This document shows, piece after piece, positions 33,568-44,500 of a stretch of DNA of 64,000 bases. The first letter of the stretch is position 1. Every line of letters starts with the position of its first letter. The notes below the pieces were generated by a model. The model had not been told where the DNA came from. It searched no databases and worked only from the letters and a program-made list of their open reading frames with translations. The position numbers and the translations under genes were made by a program. The stretch is from contig NC_081180.1 of NCBI RefSeq assembly GCF_029867415.1, positions 142,972,731 through 143,036,730 of the forward strand. The letters are read 5' to 3'. This DNA is from Vicia villosa (Eukaryota; Streptophyta; Magnoliopsida; Fabales; Fabaceae).

Positions 33568-36215
33568 AAGTTTCTTTTATCTGGAGGGAGAGAGATTGAG
33601 ATCTCGATTTCTCCTGCGTAAAAGAGACTTAAATATCAAAGAATGCCCGAATTTTGGGCGCTCCTGAGATGATAAAATCTTTGCATGATTTGATCCCGTT
33701 GTCGCACTTGGCGGGGGATGAGGAGACAAACTCCTGCAGAAATACTTGATGTGGATTCTGGTGAATGGATGGTAATGTAGGATGCGCAATCCATCTTTTT
33801 TAACTAAGTGTTAACACTTAGAAAAAGGTAAACTACCTCCCCTTGTTTCGGATGTCCATATCTCGAAACTGGTCTTAGTTGTGTTTGGACAATATCTCAG
33901 ATAAAGAGAAAATTTCCAACGGTTTGTTTCCTCATCAAACTTCTTACCAGCACTTGGAGGTAAGATACCATTTGATGGTAATAAAGAAACTTCAAGGTTT
34001 GTTTCCTCATCAAACTTCTCATCAGCACTTGGAGATGAGATACCATTTGACGGTAAATAAAGAAACTTCAAAGGTTTGTTTCCTCATCAAACTTCTCATC
34101 AGCACTTGGAGATGAGATACCATTTGATGGTAATAAAGAAACTTCAAAGGTTTGTTTCCTCATCAAACTTCTCATCAGCACTTGGAGATGAGATACCATT
34201 TGACGGTAAATAGAAACTTCAGAGGGTTGTTTCCTCATCAAACTTCTCATCAGCACTTGGAGATGAGATACCATTTGACAGTAAATAGAAACTTCAAAGG
34301 TTTGTTTCCTCATCAGACTTCTCATCAGCACTTGGAGATGAGATACCATTTGACGGTAATAAAGAAACTTCAAGGTTTGTTTCCTCATCAAACTTCTCAT
34401 CAGCACTTGGAGATGAGATACCATTTGACGGTAATAAAGAAACTTCAAGGTTTGTTTCCTCATCAAACTTCTCATCAGCACTTGGAGATGAGATACCATT
34501 TGACGGTAATAAAGAAACTTCAAGGTTTGTTTCCTCATCAAACTTCTTACCAGCACTTGGAGGTAAGATACCATTTGACGATAATAAAGAAACTTCACCA
34601 TCTTCCCTTTTGACCTGGCATCTTTGAAAGATTGTCATATGGGCCCGCGCTCTTTTGAGGGGCTAATGACTTTGTTTGAAGGCGGACGAATTGTTTTCGG
34701 GGTGGAAACTGCCATTCGTCGACTGGTGCCTGGGGAATCAACAAACTGTTTTCCTAAGGGGAAAACTACCATTTATCGACTCTGTGGGGAACTAAACATC
34801 CCTGAAACAGACAAACTGTTTGAAGAAACTGCCATTTGTCGATTTCTTGAGTATTTAACAGACAAACTGTCTTTCCTTGGGGAAAGACTACCATTTGTTG
34901 ACTCCGCTGGGGATCATGAACTATCTTCTGGATGAAGACTACCATTCACTGATTCTGCTGGGGAATCATTTGTCGATCTGCTGGGAGATTCTGAATTATT
35001 TTCTTTGACGAAAAAGTGGCATCTCTCGACCTTGCTGGGGAAATACCAAACCTGTAGGGAATTCCAAAATGCGAAGCAGACTATCTTATCTGAAGAAGAC
35101 TGTTGAATGTCGCTCTGCAGGAGAATCTCGGCTGAGGAATTCCAAAAGTGAACAAACTATCTCCTTGAGGGAGACAACCATTTGTTGACTTGCTTGGGGA
35201 GATCCTTGTGTATGAACTGTTGTCTCGAAGGAAAAAGTTTCTCCGGAACTTGCAGGGGAAACTCGAGTTCATGCCTCAATGACTTAGGCATTCACAGGAT
35301 CAAAGCCTGACTCGACTATGCAGTTATGATGTAATGTATGCATGAATATTATGACAATGATAAAATGTAAAGTGAATGTGAATAAAATTGTCGCGGATGG
35401 AAAATCCTATGATACGACTTGAATTCTTGTTGATCAGAAGATGTCCTCTCCTTGTAGTTCGAACTCTCTTGGGAATATCTGGTTATCAGTTGTCCGCTGT
35501 CCGAAGTAAGTAATATGAATTGAAGTAAAGATCCGTCATCGGGAGATGTTCGCAAAGCGACCTCATGGGGAAATCTTGGTTCCCGGAGTCTCAACCGTTC
35601 TCGGAGCAACTATTTGCATTCTTCCTATTGTTTGTAAACCTTAGAAAGAAATTTCACCTTTATTTTTGCAAGTAAATTCATTTTTATTTTATGAAAACAT
35701 TTGTTTCAAGAAAATGACTGTTTAAACTTAAAATGCATTTCAAGAAACTGAATAAGACTCGATTGCAAAGGAAAAGCACAAGGCTCAAATTATTATATAT
35801 CGAATGGTAATCAGCCAAATGCTTGATTCCATGGAGTATTTACAAAGTTGGAAATTGGTAATTTTCGGGAAAAGGGCTACGATGAAACGTGACGACCGTT
35901 ATTTCTCCCTTCTACTCCGAGTTGTGCTGTATTCGTGCTTCGTAGAAGATGACCTACTGCTGATGAATACTCCACTATGGATTTTGAATGATCAAGTTTG
36001 TCCTGAACACAGTTACTTGCCATATATCCCTAACTTTTGCGTAAACTACCCCTTTCGGGTTTTAAGTCCACCGGGATTGATTAATATATTTTTTTTTATG
36101 TCTCTAATTTTTGCCTGAATCGCCCTTTCGGGTTTTCGATTCACCGAGACGCTCTTTTTTGCCTAAGTCGCTCTTTGCGAGTTTTCAACTTAGCGAGCTG
36201 TTTTTTTTTAATTAT
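33568..36215 (-). other. Long 3' untranslated region of Ogre
   Basis: Non-coding between integrase and the polypurine tract. Contains the 75 bp minisatellite at 33920-34600. Then comes a more degenerate repeat at 34640-35280 (units around aaactaccatttgtcgactc and ctggggaa, roughly 60-70 bp). The part at 35640-36215 has no recognisable content apart from short gggttttcgattcaccgag-type repeats near 36050-36200. Confidence 0.7.
33920..34600. repeat. Minisatellite of nine ~75 bp units in the Ogre 3' UTR
   Basis: Units begin ggtttgtttcctcatcaaac near 33921, 33996, 34073, 34149, 34225, 34299, 34373, 34447 and 34521. The unit is about 75 bp and lacks stops in several frames. It therefore produces long apparent reading frames on both strands, which I do not regard as genes. 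Confidence 0.92.
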
Positions 36216-39200
36216 TTAGGCGAAGTATTTCTTGACTGCGTCGACGTTCACAGGACGGGTGAATTCTTCTCCATCCATAGTCGTGAGTATTAAGGCTCCT
36301 CCTGAGAAAGCTCTCTTGACCACGTATGGGCCGTCATAATTGGGAGTCCATTTCCCTCTCGAATCTGTGAGAAAAGATTGAATCTTTTTGAGTACAAGGT
36401 CGCCTTCTTTGATTGTGCGAGGTCGAACCTTTTTGTCGAAAGCTTTCTTCATTCTTTGTTGATATAGCTGTCCGTGGCATAAAGCTGTCATGCGCTTTTC
36501 TTCGATTAAGTTCAATTCATCGAATCTGCTTTGACACCACTCGGCTTCTGTTAATTTTGCCTCCATCAAAACTCTTATTGATGGAATCTCAACCTCTATT
36601 GGTAGGACTGCCTCCATGCCATATACAAGGGAGAAAGGAGTTGCTCCAGTCGAAGTACGTACTGATGTACGGTAACCATGAAGAGCATACGGGAGCATTT
36701 CATGCCAATCTTTGTAAGTGATGACCATCTTCTGAATGATTTTCTTGATGTTTTTGTTAGCTGCTTCTACAGCTCCATTCATCTTTGGCCTGTAAGGAGA
36801 TGAGTTGTGATGTTCAATCTTGAATTCTTCACAAAGCTCCTTCATCATTTTGTTATTCAAATTTGACCCATTGTCAGTGATTATCTTGCTAGGAACGCCG
36901 TAGCGACAGATGATGTGATTCTTGATAAACCTGACGACAACTTGTCTTGTAACGTTTGCATATGAAGCCGCTTCAACCCATTTGGTGAAATAGTCTATGG
37001 CTACCAAGATGAAGCGATGTCCGTTGGACGCTTTTGGTTCGATCATTCCAATCATGTCGATTCCCCACATGGAGAAATGCCAAGGGGAAGAGAGTATGTT
37101 GAGAAGAGATGGTGGCACATGAATTCTATCGGCGTAGATCTGACATTTGTGACACCTCTTTGCGTATTGGTAGCAATCTGACTCCATTGTCAGCCAATAA
37201 TATCTTGCTCTCAGTATTTTCCTTGTCATGGTGTGTCCATTGGTGTGAGTACCAAAGGAACCTTCATGTATTTCTCTCATGAGTACTTCTGCTTCTTTTC
37301 TGTCGACGCATCTGAGCAGAACCATGTCGAAGTTTCTCTTATACAGAACATCTTCATTCAGGAAAAATCTACAAGCTAACTTTCTCAAAGTCTTTCTATC
37401 TTTCTTTGACGCCCCAAGAGGGTACTCTTGCTTTTGAAGAAAGTTCTTGATGTCGTGATACCACGGTTTGTCGTCGATGATTGCTTCTACTGTGAAAACA
37501 TGAGCGGGCCTATCCAGGCGCATAACATCGATCCGAGGAATGTCATTCCAATGATTTATCCTAATCATGGAAAAGAGTGTGGCTAATGCATCAGCCAAGT
37601 TGTTTTCTTCACGAGGAATGTGATGAAAATCTACCCTGTCGAAGAATGGTAATAATCTTCTCGCGTAGTCTTTGTAAGGAATTAGCCCTGGTTGGCGTGT
37701 TTCCCATTCTCCTTTGATTTGATTGATGACCAAAGCAGAATCTCCATATACATCCATGTGTTTGATTCTTAGATCCATGGCTTCTTCGAGACCCATGATG
37801 CAAGCTTCATATTCGGCCTCATTGTTTGTGCATTTGAAAGTTAATCTGGCAGTAAATGGAATATGGGTACCCTGAGGTGTAACAATGATTGCCCCAATTC
37901 CTCGTCCATAAGCATTGACAGCTCCGTCAAAGATTAAGCCCCACTGGGATCCTATCTCAGGTCCTTCGTCTGGTAGTGGCTCGTCGTAATCTTTCATCTT
38001 GAGGTACATGACGTCCTCGTCCGGAAAGTCGAAACTGGTTGATTCATGACCATTGAGTGGGTGGTGAGCCAGGTGCTCAGCTAGAATGCTTCCTTTCACG
38101 GCTTTCTGTGCGTGATACTCAATGTCATATTCTGATAACAACATCTGCCAACGGGCAATTCTCCCGGTTAAAGCAGGCTTCTCAAAGATGTACTTGATTG
38201 GATCCATATGAGAGATCAAACAAGTAGTATGTCGAATCATGTACTGGCGGAGACGCTTGGCAGCCCAGGCCAAAGCACAACACGTCTTCTCGAGCATGGA
38301 GTAGCGGGATTCACAGTCAGTGAATTTCTTGCTCAGGTAGTAGATGGCATGCTCTTTTCTCTTTGTCTCGTCTTGCTGTCCAAGGACACAACCCATGGAG
38401 TCTTCTAAGACGGTTAAGTACATTATCAAAGGTCTTCCTTCCACTGGAGGAGACAAGATGGGTGGTTCGAGCAGATATTCCTTAATGCTGTCGAACGCTT
38501 TCTGACAATCGTCTGTCCAGACGCAACTTTGATTTTTCCGTAGAAGTTTGAAAATAGGAGCGCAAGTTGCAGTCATGAGATATATGAATCTCGAGATGTA
38601 ATTCAGACGTCCAAGAAATCCTCTAACTTGTTTCTCGGTTCTGGGCGAAGGCATTTCTTGAATTGCCTTGACTTTGTCTGGATCTACTTCAATTCCTCGT
38701 TTGCTGACAATGAAACCAAGGAGTTTTCCTGAATAGACACTAAAGGTGCACTTGTTGGGGTTCAGGCGAAGCTGAAACTTCCGTAAGCGTTGAAATAACT
38801 TTGTCAGATTCTGTATGTGATCTTCTTCATTTTCTGATTTGGCAATCATGTCGTCCACATAGACTTCCACTTCTTTATGCATCATGTCGTGGAAAAGCGT
38901 AGTCATGGCCCTTTGATAAGTTGCCCCTGCGTTCTTTAGTCCAAAAGGCATAACACGGTAGCAGAACGTGCCCCAGGGGGTGATGAAAGCTGTTTTTTTC
39001 CATGTCTTCAGGTGCCATTTTGATTTGGTTGTATCCTGAAAATCCGTCCATGAACGAGAAAACTTTGGATTTTGCTGTACTGTCTACCAACATATCAATA
39101 TGTGGTAAAGGAAAATCATCCTTAGGGCTAGCTTTGTTCAAATCTCTGTAGTCGACGCACATGCGGACTTTTCCGTCTTTCTTAGGAACGGGAACAATGT

Positions 39201-39682
39201 TAGCTAACCACTGAGGGTATTCTGAAGTGACGAGGAAACCTGCGTTGATCTGCTTTTGAACTTCCTCTTTGATTTTCATGGCCATCTCCGGATGAGTTCT
39301 TCTTAATTTTTGCTTGACCGGAGGGCATTCTGCTTTTAACGGCAAGTGATGCTCCACTATACTGGTATCCAACCCTGGCATATCTTGATAAGACCAAGCG
39401 AAGACATCTGAGAATTCTTTGAGCAGCTGTATCAAACTCTCTCTGATCTCTGAACTGAGCGAAGCTCCAATCTTAACCTCTTTTCTGTTTCCATCGGAAC
39501 CAAGGTTAATGATCTCTAGAGGCTCATTGTATGGCTGAATGGCCTCTTCCTTTTGTTGAAGTAATCGTGAAATTTCCTTTGATATTTCTTCGTCTTCTTC
39601 TTCCTCTGCCTCGAATACAGGAAACTCAAAGCTTGGAGAAGTCATACGGTCGCACGTTTCAACGGGGTATTTTATGATTAAT
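36216..39682 (-). CDS. Ogre polymerase: reverse transcriptase, RNase H, archaeal-type RNase H, integrase (one frameshift)
   Basis: Begins after an intron acceptor at 39683 and stays in phase with the upstream protease exon. Reverse transcriptase motifs are WLANIVPVPKKDGKVRMCVD, FSFMDGFSGYNQI and VYVDDM. The first RNase H (YYLSKKFTDCESRY) lacks the expected first Asp. The second (aRNase H) keeps WGLIFDGAVN, TNNEAEYEA, YGDSALV and NNLADALA. Integrase has an HHCC zinc region ending CHKCQ and a D-D-E core (WGIDMIG, ITDNGSN, MNGAVEAANK). A run of seven T (38993-38999; A on the coding strand) has one base too many. It shifts the frame between GYNQIKMAPEDMEK and MPFGLKNAGATYQ, the only break seen. 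The copy is therefore inactive, or that base is a sequencing error. Confidence 0.92.
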
Positions 39683-40009
39683 CTGCATATGTGTGATAAG
39701 TTTTATTTAGACAACGAGGGAAGACTCGGTGTATGCAGTTAATGGAATATTTTGATGTTTTTTAGGGTGTTTTTTAGGATTACCAATTTCCGAAAAGAGA
39801 AAAGGGAAAACTAAACGAAGGAACAGAATGACATTTTTATTTATTGACAGTCATTTCTTGAAACAAAGACCCTATAAAACAAAACTCTATTGCTTTGGGC
39901 GAAGCAAAGAGGGACATTTTCCTAAGAAATAGTAAAATGCAAAGCCCTATGAAACATCTCTTCACCCTGGGCTATGGTGAGAGGACAAAATAACGGTGAA
40001 AGTTCCTAC
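39683..40009 (-). other. Ogre intron between protease and reverse transcriptase
   Basis: A GT donor at 40009-40008 and a CAG acceptor at 39685-39683 bound 327 nt. The intron carries the gag-pro stop codon (TAG at 40008-40006). Removing it joins AA to A and keeps the frame open into the reverse transcriptase. A spliced intron here is a known feature of Ogre elements. Unspliced RNA would give gag-pro only, so splicing sets the gag to pol ratio. Confidence 0.75.
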
Positions 40010-43000
40010 TTAGGAGTGCGAACAACAGTTGAAACCTCAACAGCTGTCCAGTAGTGGCGAACCCCATTGTGCACTAAGTAATCTGGAACCTTAGGCTTAA
40101 GCTGGCATGTGGTAGGTCTTGATTTACCAACCACTGTCTTTGCAACACTCAGACGATCTTCTTCTACTTCAGCAGACTGAGCGGTGTGAGCATACCCATT
40201 TCCGAGTGGAGTATGTCGGTTTTTATTTTGAGGAAACTTCCAATCTTCTAAATGGAGAGACTCGTTGTCGGAGACACTTTCGAGATCATCCTCTTCTGTA
40301 TTTTGGTCTTGCTTTTCTCCCAAGATGGCATTGACTAGATATGTGAACTCTAGATCCGTAGTCTCGGAAGGTGACTTGGGGATATAATCCTCAATGATGA
40401 TTTCACCAGTAGATGATGATGAATAGCAAGGGTTATACATCTCTTTTGGCTGAGAGAGGTACTCATAATCAATGTTCCATCCAGTTGGAACAATATCTTC
40501 AAGAGAGATTCTTAAATTTTCAGGAGCGGAGTATTTCACCATGTAGTCGAATTTTCCGCTTGGTTCTCCTAATGTATCCCAAGTCTCTTCGGGGATAGGA
40601 GGAACTTCTTCTGATGAACCATGACTTCTGGTGGTGAAGCTGTCAGTAACTTCATCCCGGCTTGGTTGAGTCTTACTTTCATATCCTTTAGTCGGATAAC
40701 AGCAAGGTGGATCAGACTCTGGTAGGGAGATATATCCTGCTTTGTTAAGATAGGATAACCATTCCTCTTCATCGGTGTTTTCCGTACCGATGGTATTGAC
40801 TGCTTGTTGAACAGGTTGAAGAAAACCTCCACTGCAGAAAGTTTCTTGAATAGGGAGAACTACCTCAATCCCTGGGATAGCTCTTGATGATGTCGGAAAG
40901 AATCCAAGTCCTGTTCTGTTCTTGTTGTTGGTAGGAATATTAATGTGCCCCCAACCACTGGTAGTGCCATCCTTTACAACTTGGATTGCATCTTTGTATG
41001 AAGAAATAGACGCTGCTTTCTCCTTTCCTTTGTCTAAGGAAAGTGCTTGGAATTTAGTTCCAACAACTTCTTTTGGTTCTATGTCGGAGAATGATGACAG
41101 GTTGCTGACGATTAGAGCTCGTTCTCCACATACGGTTACCAATTTGTCATTTCTTATGAACTTCAGTTTCTGATGAAGTGTTGAAGTAATTGCCCCAGCC
41201 TCATGAATCCATGGGCGACCTAGCAAACAACTGTATTGTGCTGGAATGTCCATAACCTGGAAAGTGATTTTGAACGTCTGAGGTCCAATAGTTATGGGAA
41301 GATCTACTTCTCCGAAAACTGACTTTCTTGATCCATCAAATGCTTTGACGATGACATGACTTTTTCTTAGAGGGTAATCTTCGAAAGATAATCTTGATAA
41401 TGTTGATTTCGGCATGACGTTGAGAGAGGATCCATTGTCTATTAGGACTCCTGTGAGTGTATTACCCATGCAGCCAACTGAGATGTGAAGTGGAAGATTG
41501 TGGTCTACTCCTTCTTCAGGAAGATCTTCGTCACAGAAACTTAGGTTAGTTCCGGCGGAGATGTTGGCAATGATGTTGTTGAATTGGCTTATAGTAACAC
41601 TTGGTTCTACGAAAGCTTGTTCCAAAACTTTCTGTAGAGCTTCCCTATGAGCTTCAGAACTCAATAGCAGGGAAAGAACAGAAATCCTAGACGGAGTATG
41701 TAGTAATTGATCTACAATGTTGTATTCACTCCTCTGGATTAACTTCAAGATCTCATCATTTTCTTTCGCTTGAACAGCATTGGTCGGATGATTGTCTTGC
41801 CTATGTGGTACTTCCTCCGAAGGTTTCTCCACATTTTCTGTTGTTCTGTTGAAGACTCGTCCACTTCTGGTGACTCGACTAACATCAGCAATGTTGACAA
41901 CAGACGGTAATGGTATTTCCTTACCATTTTCAATGAATGTAGCATTGTACTTGTATGGTATAGCCTTGCTAGACTCATACGGTACAGGACCTGGTAAGTA
42001 GATGACTAGTGGTGCAACTGCTGTCTTCCTGCTATCATACTTGACTTGCATTGGTTCAACTTGATTAATTTGAGGAGATACGGTAAAGACTTCATCATCT
42101 TCTCTGTTGGCAAGAACAGTAATGGTATTGTCATCCATCAGCTTTTGAATGTCGTTGCGAACACGCAAACATCCTTGTGAATTTCTTCGACAGATTCTGC
42201 ATCTACTGTAAGCGTGGAAATCTGTTCCAAAGTAGGCAAGTCCATTTAAAGTTTTGTGGAACCTGACTACCGATCCTTCAAGGTCTTCAACTTTGTAGAT
42301 TTTGTATTCTCCTGGACATCCTTGAACCATGTTGATGTCATGTTCAGTTCTGACTCGGATATGTTGAATCCATCCTAAGTCCATTTGTTCTTGTAATGCA
42401 GCTTGAACTACGGCACATCCTTGATTATTCTTTGGACAAATTTCACATGTGAAGTAGTTGTGAGGTGGTACATGACCGTACCCAGCTTGTTTAGCGTGCA
42501 TCTTGACAAGATTTTCCCCTATCTGACGAATGTCGTAGATTTGAATGACATTGGGGTGTTGATCTATCAGATTTACTGAAGCTTCTTTGTGCTGCGGCAA
42601 AGGATTTGCTTGGACGTTTGGATTAGTATCTTTGAAGGATAACATTCCGCTCTTCACTAATCGTTGGACGTCAATCTTGAAAGGGAAACAGTTCTCAATA
42701 TTGTGACCTGGTGCCCCCTGATGATAGGGACAAGATTGGTCAGCCTTATACCATGGTGAGGAACTATTTGTAGGATTTGGAGGACTCCTTGTCTGAATGA
42801 GTCCTTTTGCCAGTAATGTTGGAAACAATTCTGCATACGGCATTGGTACGGGGTCAAAGGCAGGATACCTTGGAGCCCGATTGTTGTAATTTGGAGGTCG
42901 AACCTGCTGCTGAGGTTGCTGCGACCTTTGTTGAATTTGTTGTTGCGAGACCTGAGGTTGATAAGCTGGCGCTGAGTTAACAACCGGAGTTATTGTTGCA

Positions 43001-44211
43001 ACTTGAGGTTGGAATTTCTTCTTGATTTTGTGCAAGACATTGCTGACATCTTGATCCTTTTTCTTCTGGAAAGAACTTCCATACTTCCTTGGACCAATAG
43101 AAGATTCTGGTTCTTTGTTCAAGCGTCCTTCTCGAACTGCTTCTTCTAAACGCACACCCATGTTTACCATCTCGGTAAAGTCACTTGGTGCACTTGCAAC
43201 CATTCGTCCGTAGTAAAATGGACTCAAAGTTTTGAGATAGATTTTTGTCATTTCTTTCTCTTCAAGTGGTGGACAAATTTGAGCAGCAACTTCACGCCAT
43301 CTTTGAGCGTATTCCTTGAAGCTTTCTCTATCCTTTTGAGTCATGGCCCGGAGTTGATCTCTGTCGGGAGCCATATCCAGATTGTACTTATACTGTTTGA
43401 CGAAGGCCTCTCCGAGGTCTCGAAAAGTACGAATCTCTGAACTGTCCAAGTTCATATACCATTTGAGTGCAGCACCAGTCAGGCTGTCTTGAAAGTAATG
43501 AATGAGCAATTGTTGATTATCAGTCTGAGTTGACATTCTTCGAGCGTACATCACAAGATGACTTTGTGGGCATGAATTCCCTTTGTACTTCTCGAATTCT
43601 GGTACTTTGAATTTGTGAGGAATCTTAACATTTGGAACCAGACAGAGGTCTGCAGCATTCTTTCCAAATAGATCTTGTCCTCGGAGAGTCTTGAGTTCCT
43701 TCTGCATTTGCAGAAACTGTTCTTGGAACTCGTCCAATCTTTCATACACGCCAGCGTCCTCACTGGGAGCGTGATGATATACTTGTCCGCCCTGTGGAGG
43801 AAAAGTATGCATAATGGGCTGTGGAGAAGCCATGACAGCAGATCTTGGAATCTCAGCATTCTGTTGTGCGAAACCCATTGCCGTTGCTCTTGGAACTTCA
43901 ATTTCCAGAGGTTTGTAACCCTCCGGTGGACGCGTATCCATGGTGACTTTTGGAGCTTCAGAAGCTGGAGGTATGTACCCTTCTGGAGTAAAGTTATACG
44001 GCATGCCCCAAGGTCGATCAGGCGGCATGGTATACTGAGGAATAGGAGTAGAAACAATCTCGGAAACCACAGTCTTTTGTGGTTCTTCTGGCGTTGGTCG
44101 ATTCTGCGCAACTACCAGGGCTTCTACCATACTATTGAGTCTTTCAACAGTACCTTTGAGAGTATTAATCTCTTCTCTGAGTTCTTCATTCTCTTGCTCA
44201 AAGTCTTCCAT
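40006..44211 (-). CDS. Ogre gag-protease polyprotein, 1401 aa
   Basis: ATG at 44211. A coiled-coil start (EQENEELREEINTLKGTVER) leads to the gag capsid region (LVMYARRMS, LIHYFQDSLTGAALKWYMNL, YLKTLSPFYYGRMV), then a Gln/Pro-rich linker and a zinc-knuckle-like CPYHQGAPGHNIENC. Near residue 925 lies the aspartic protease motif VLIDNGSSLNV, with a second conserved element (YSCLLGRPWIHEAGA) about 90 residues on. The frame is fully open over 4.2 kb. The C-terminal ~250 residues after the protease are acidic and unassigned. The stop lies inside the downstream intron. Confidence 0.93.
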   Translation of the reverse strand: MEDFEQENEELREEINTLKGTVERLNSMVEALVVAQNRPTPEEPQKTVVSEIVSTPIPQYTMPPDRPWGMPYNFTPEGYIPPASEAPKVTMDTRPPEGYKPLEIEVPRATAMGFAQQNAEIPRSAVMASPQPIMHTFPPQGGQVYHHAPSEDAGVYERLDEFQEQFLQMQKELKTLRGQDLFGKNAADLCLVPNVKIPHKFKVPEFEKYKGNSCPQSHLVMYARRMSTQTDNQQLLIHYFQDSLTGAALKWYMNLDSSEIRTFRDLGEAFVKQYKYNLDMAPDRDQLRAMTQKDRESFKEYAQRWREVAAQICPPLEEKEMTKIYLKTLSPFYYGRMVASAPSDFTEMVNMGVRLEEAVREGRLNKEPESSIGPRKYGSSFQKKKDQDVSNVLHKIKKKFQPQVATITPVVNSAPAYQPQVSQQQIQQRSQQPQQQVRPPNYNNRAPRYPAFDPVPMPYAELFPTLLAKGLIQTRSPPNPTNSSSPWYKADQSCPYHQGAPGHNIENCFPFKIDVQRLVKSGMLSFKDTNPNVQANPLPQHKEASVNLIDQHPNVIQIYDIRQIGENLVKMHAKQAGYGHVPPHNYFTCEICPKNNQGCAVVQAALQEQMDLGWIQHIRVRTEHDINMVQGCPGEYKIYKVEDLEGSVVRFHKTLNGLAYFGTDFHAYSRCRICRRNSQGCLRVRNDIQKLMDDNTITVLANREDDEVFTVSPQINQVEPMQVKYDSRKTAVAPLVIYLPGPVPYESSKAIPYKYNATFIENGKEIPLPSVVNIADVSRVTRSGRVFNRTTENVEKPSEEVPHRQDNHPTNAVQAKENDEILKLIQRSEYNIVDQLLHTPSRISVLSLLLSSEAHREALQKVLEQAFVEPSVTISQFNNIIANISAGTNLSFCDEDLPEEGVDHNLPLHISVGCMGNTLTGVLIDNGSSLNVMPKSTLSRLSFEDYPLRKSHVIVKAFDGSRKSVFGEVDLPITIGPQTFKITFQVMDIPAQYSCLLGRPWIHEAGAITSTLHQKLKFIRNDKLVTVCGERALIVSNLSSFSDIEPKEVVGTKFQALSLDKGKEKAASISSYKDAIQVVKDGTTSGWGHINIPTNNKNRTGLGFFPTSSRAIPGIEVVLPIQETFCSGGFLQPVQQAVNTIGTENTDEEEWLSYLNKAGYISLPESDPPCCYPTKGYESKTQPSRDEVTDSFTTRSHGSSEEVPPIPEETWDTLGEPSGKFDYMVKYSAPENLRISLEDIVPTGWNIDYEYLSQPKEMYNPCYSSSSTGEIIIEDYIPKSPSETTDLEFTYLVNAILGEKQDQNTEEDDLESVSDNESLHLEDWKFPQNKNRHTPLGNGYAHTAQSAEVEEDRLSVAKTVVGKSRPTTCQLKPKVPDYLVHNGVRHYWTAVEVSTVVRTPK

Positions 44212-44500
44212 TCTTTTCTTGCGACTTGAACGAGTGTTGTATGGATGAGACAGCTTGAAAGTCTTGGTTCACCTCCTTCTCCTCCTCTCTTTCTGGAGAA
44301 AGGAAAGTAACTCTTAGATCCGCGACAATTCTCGTGTCAGTGCGTACGACTAAAGCGATGTATGATATGCAATTAAGTTATTATTTTTCAAGGAAACACC
44401 ATAATTACGTTATGAAACATCAAACTTTTATTAATTAAGCGAAAACGCCGTTTTTACACACTTTGAAAATGGAAATACAGAGAAACTGAGAGAAAGGACT

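Noticed and set aside
33920..34600. CRISPR-like array
   Set aside because: Units are ~75 bp with no unique spacers, lie in a plant retrotransposon 3' UTR and are simple tandem repeats.
34068..34601. Repetitive 177 aa protein gene (minus strand)
   Set aside because: The frame exists only because the repeat period is a multiple of three. Similar frames occur on the plus strand, and the context is Ogre 3' UTR.
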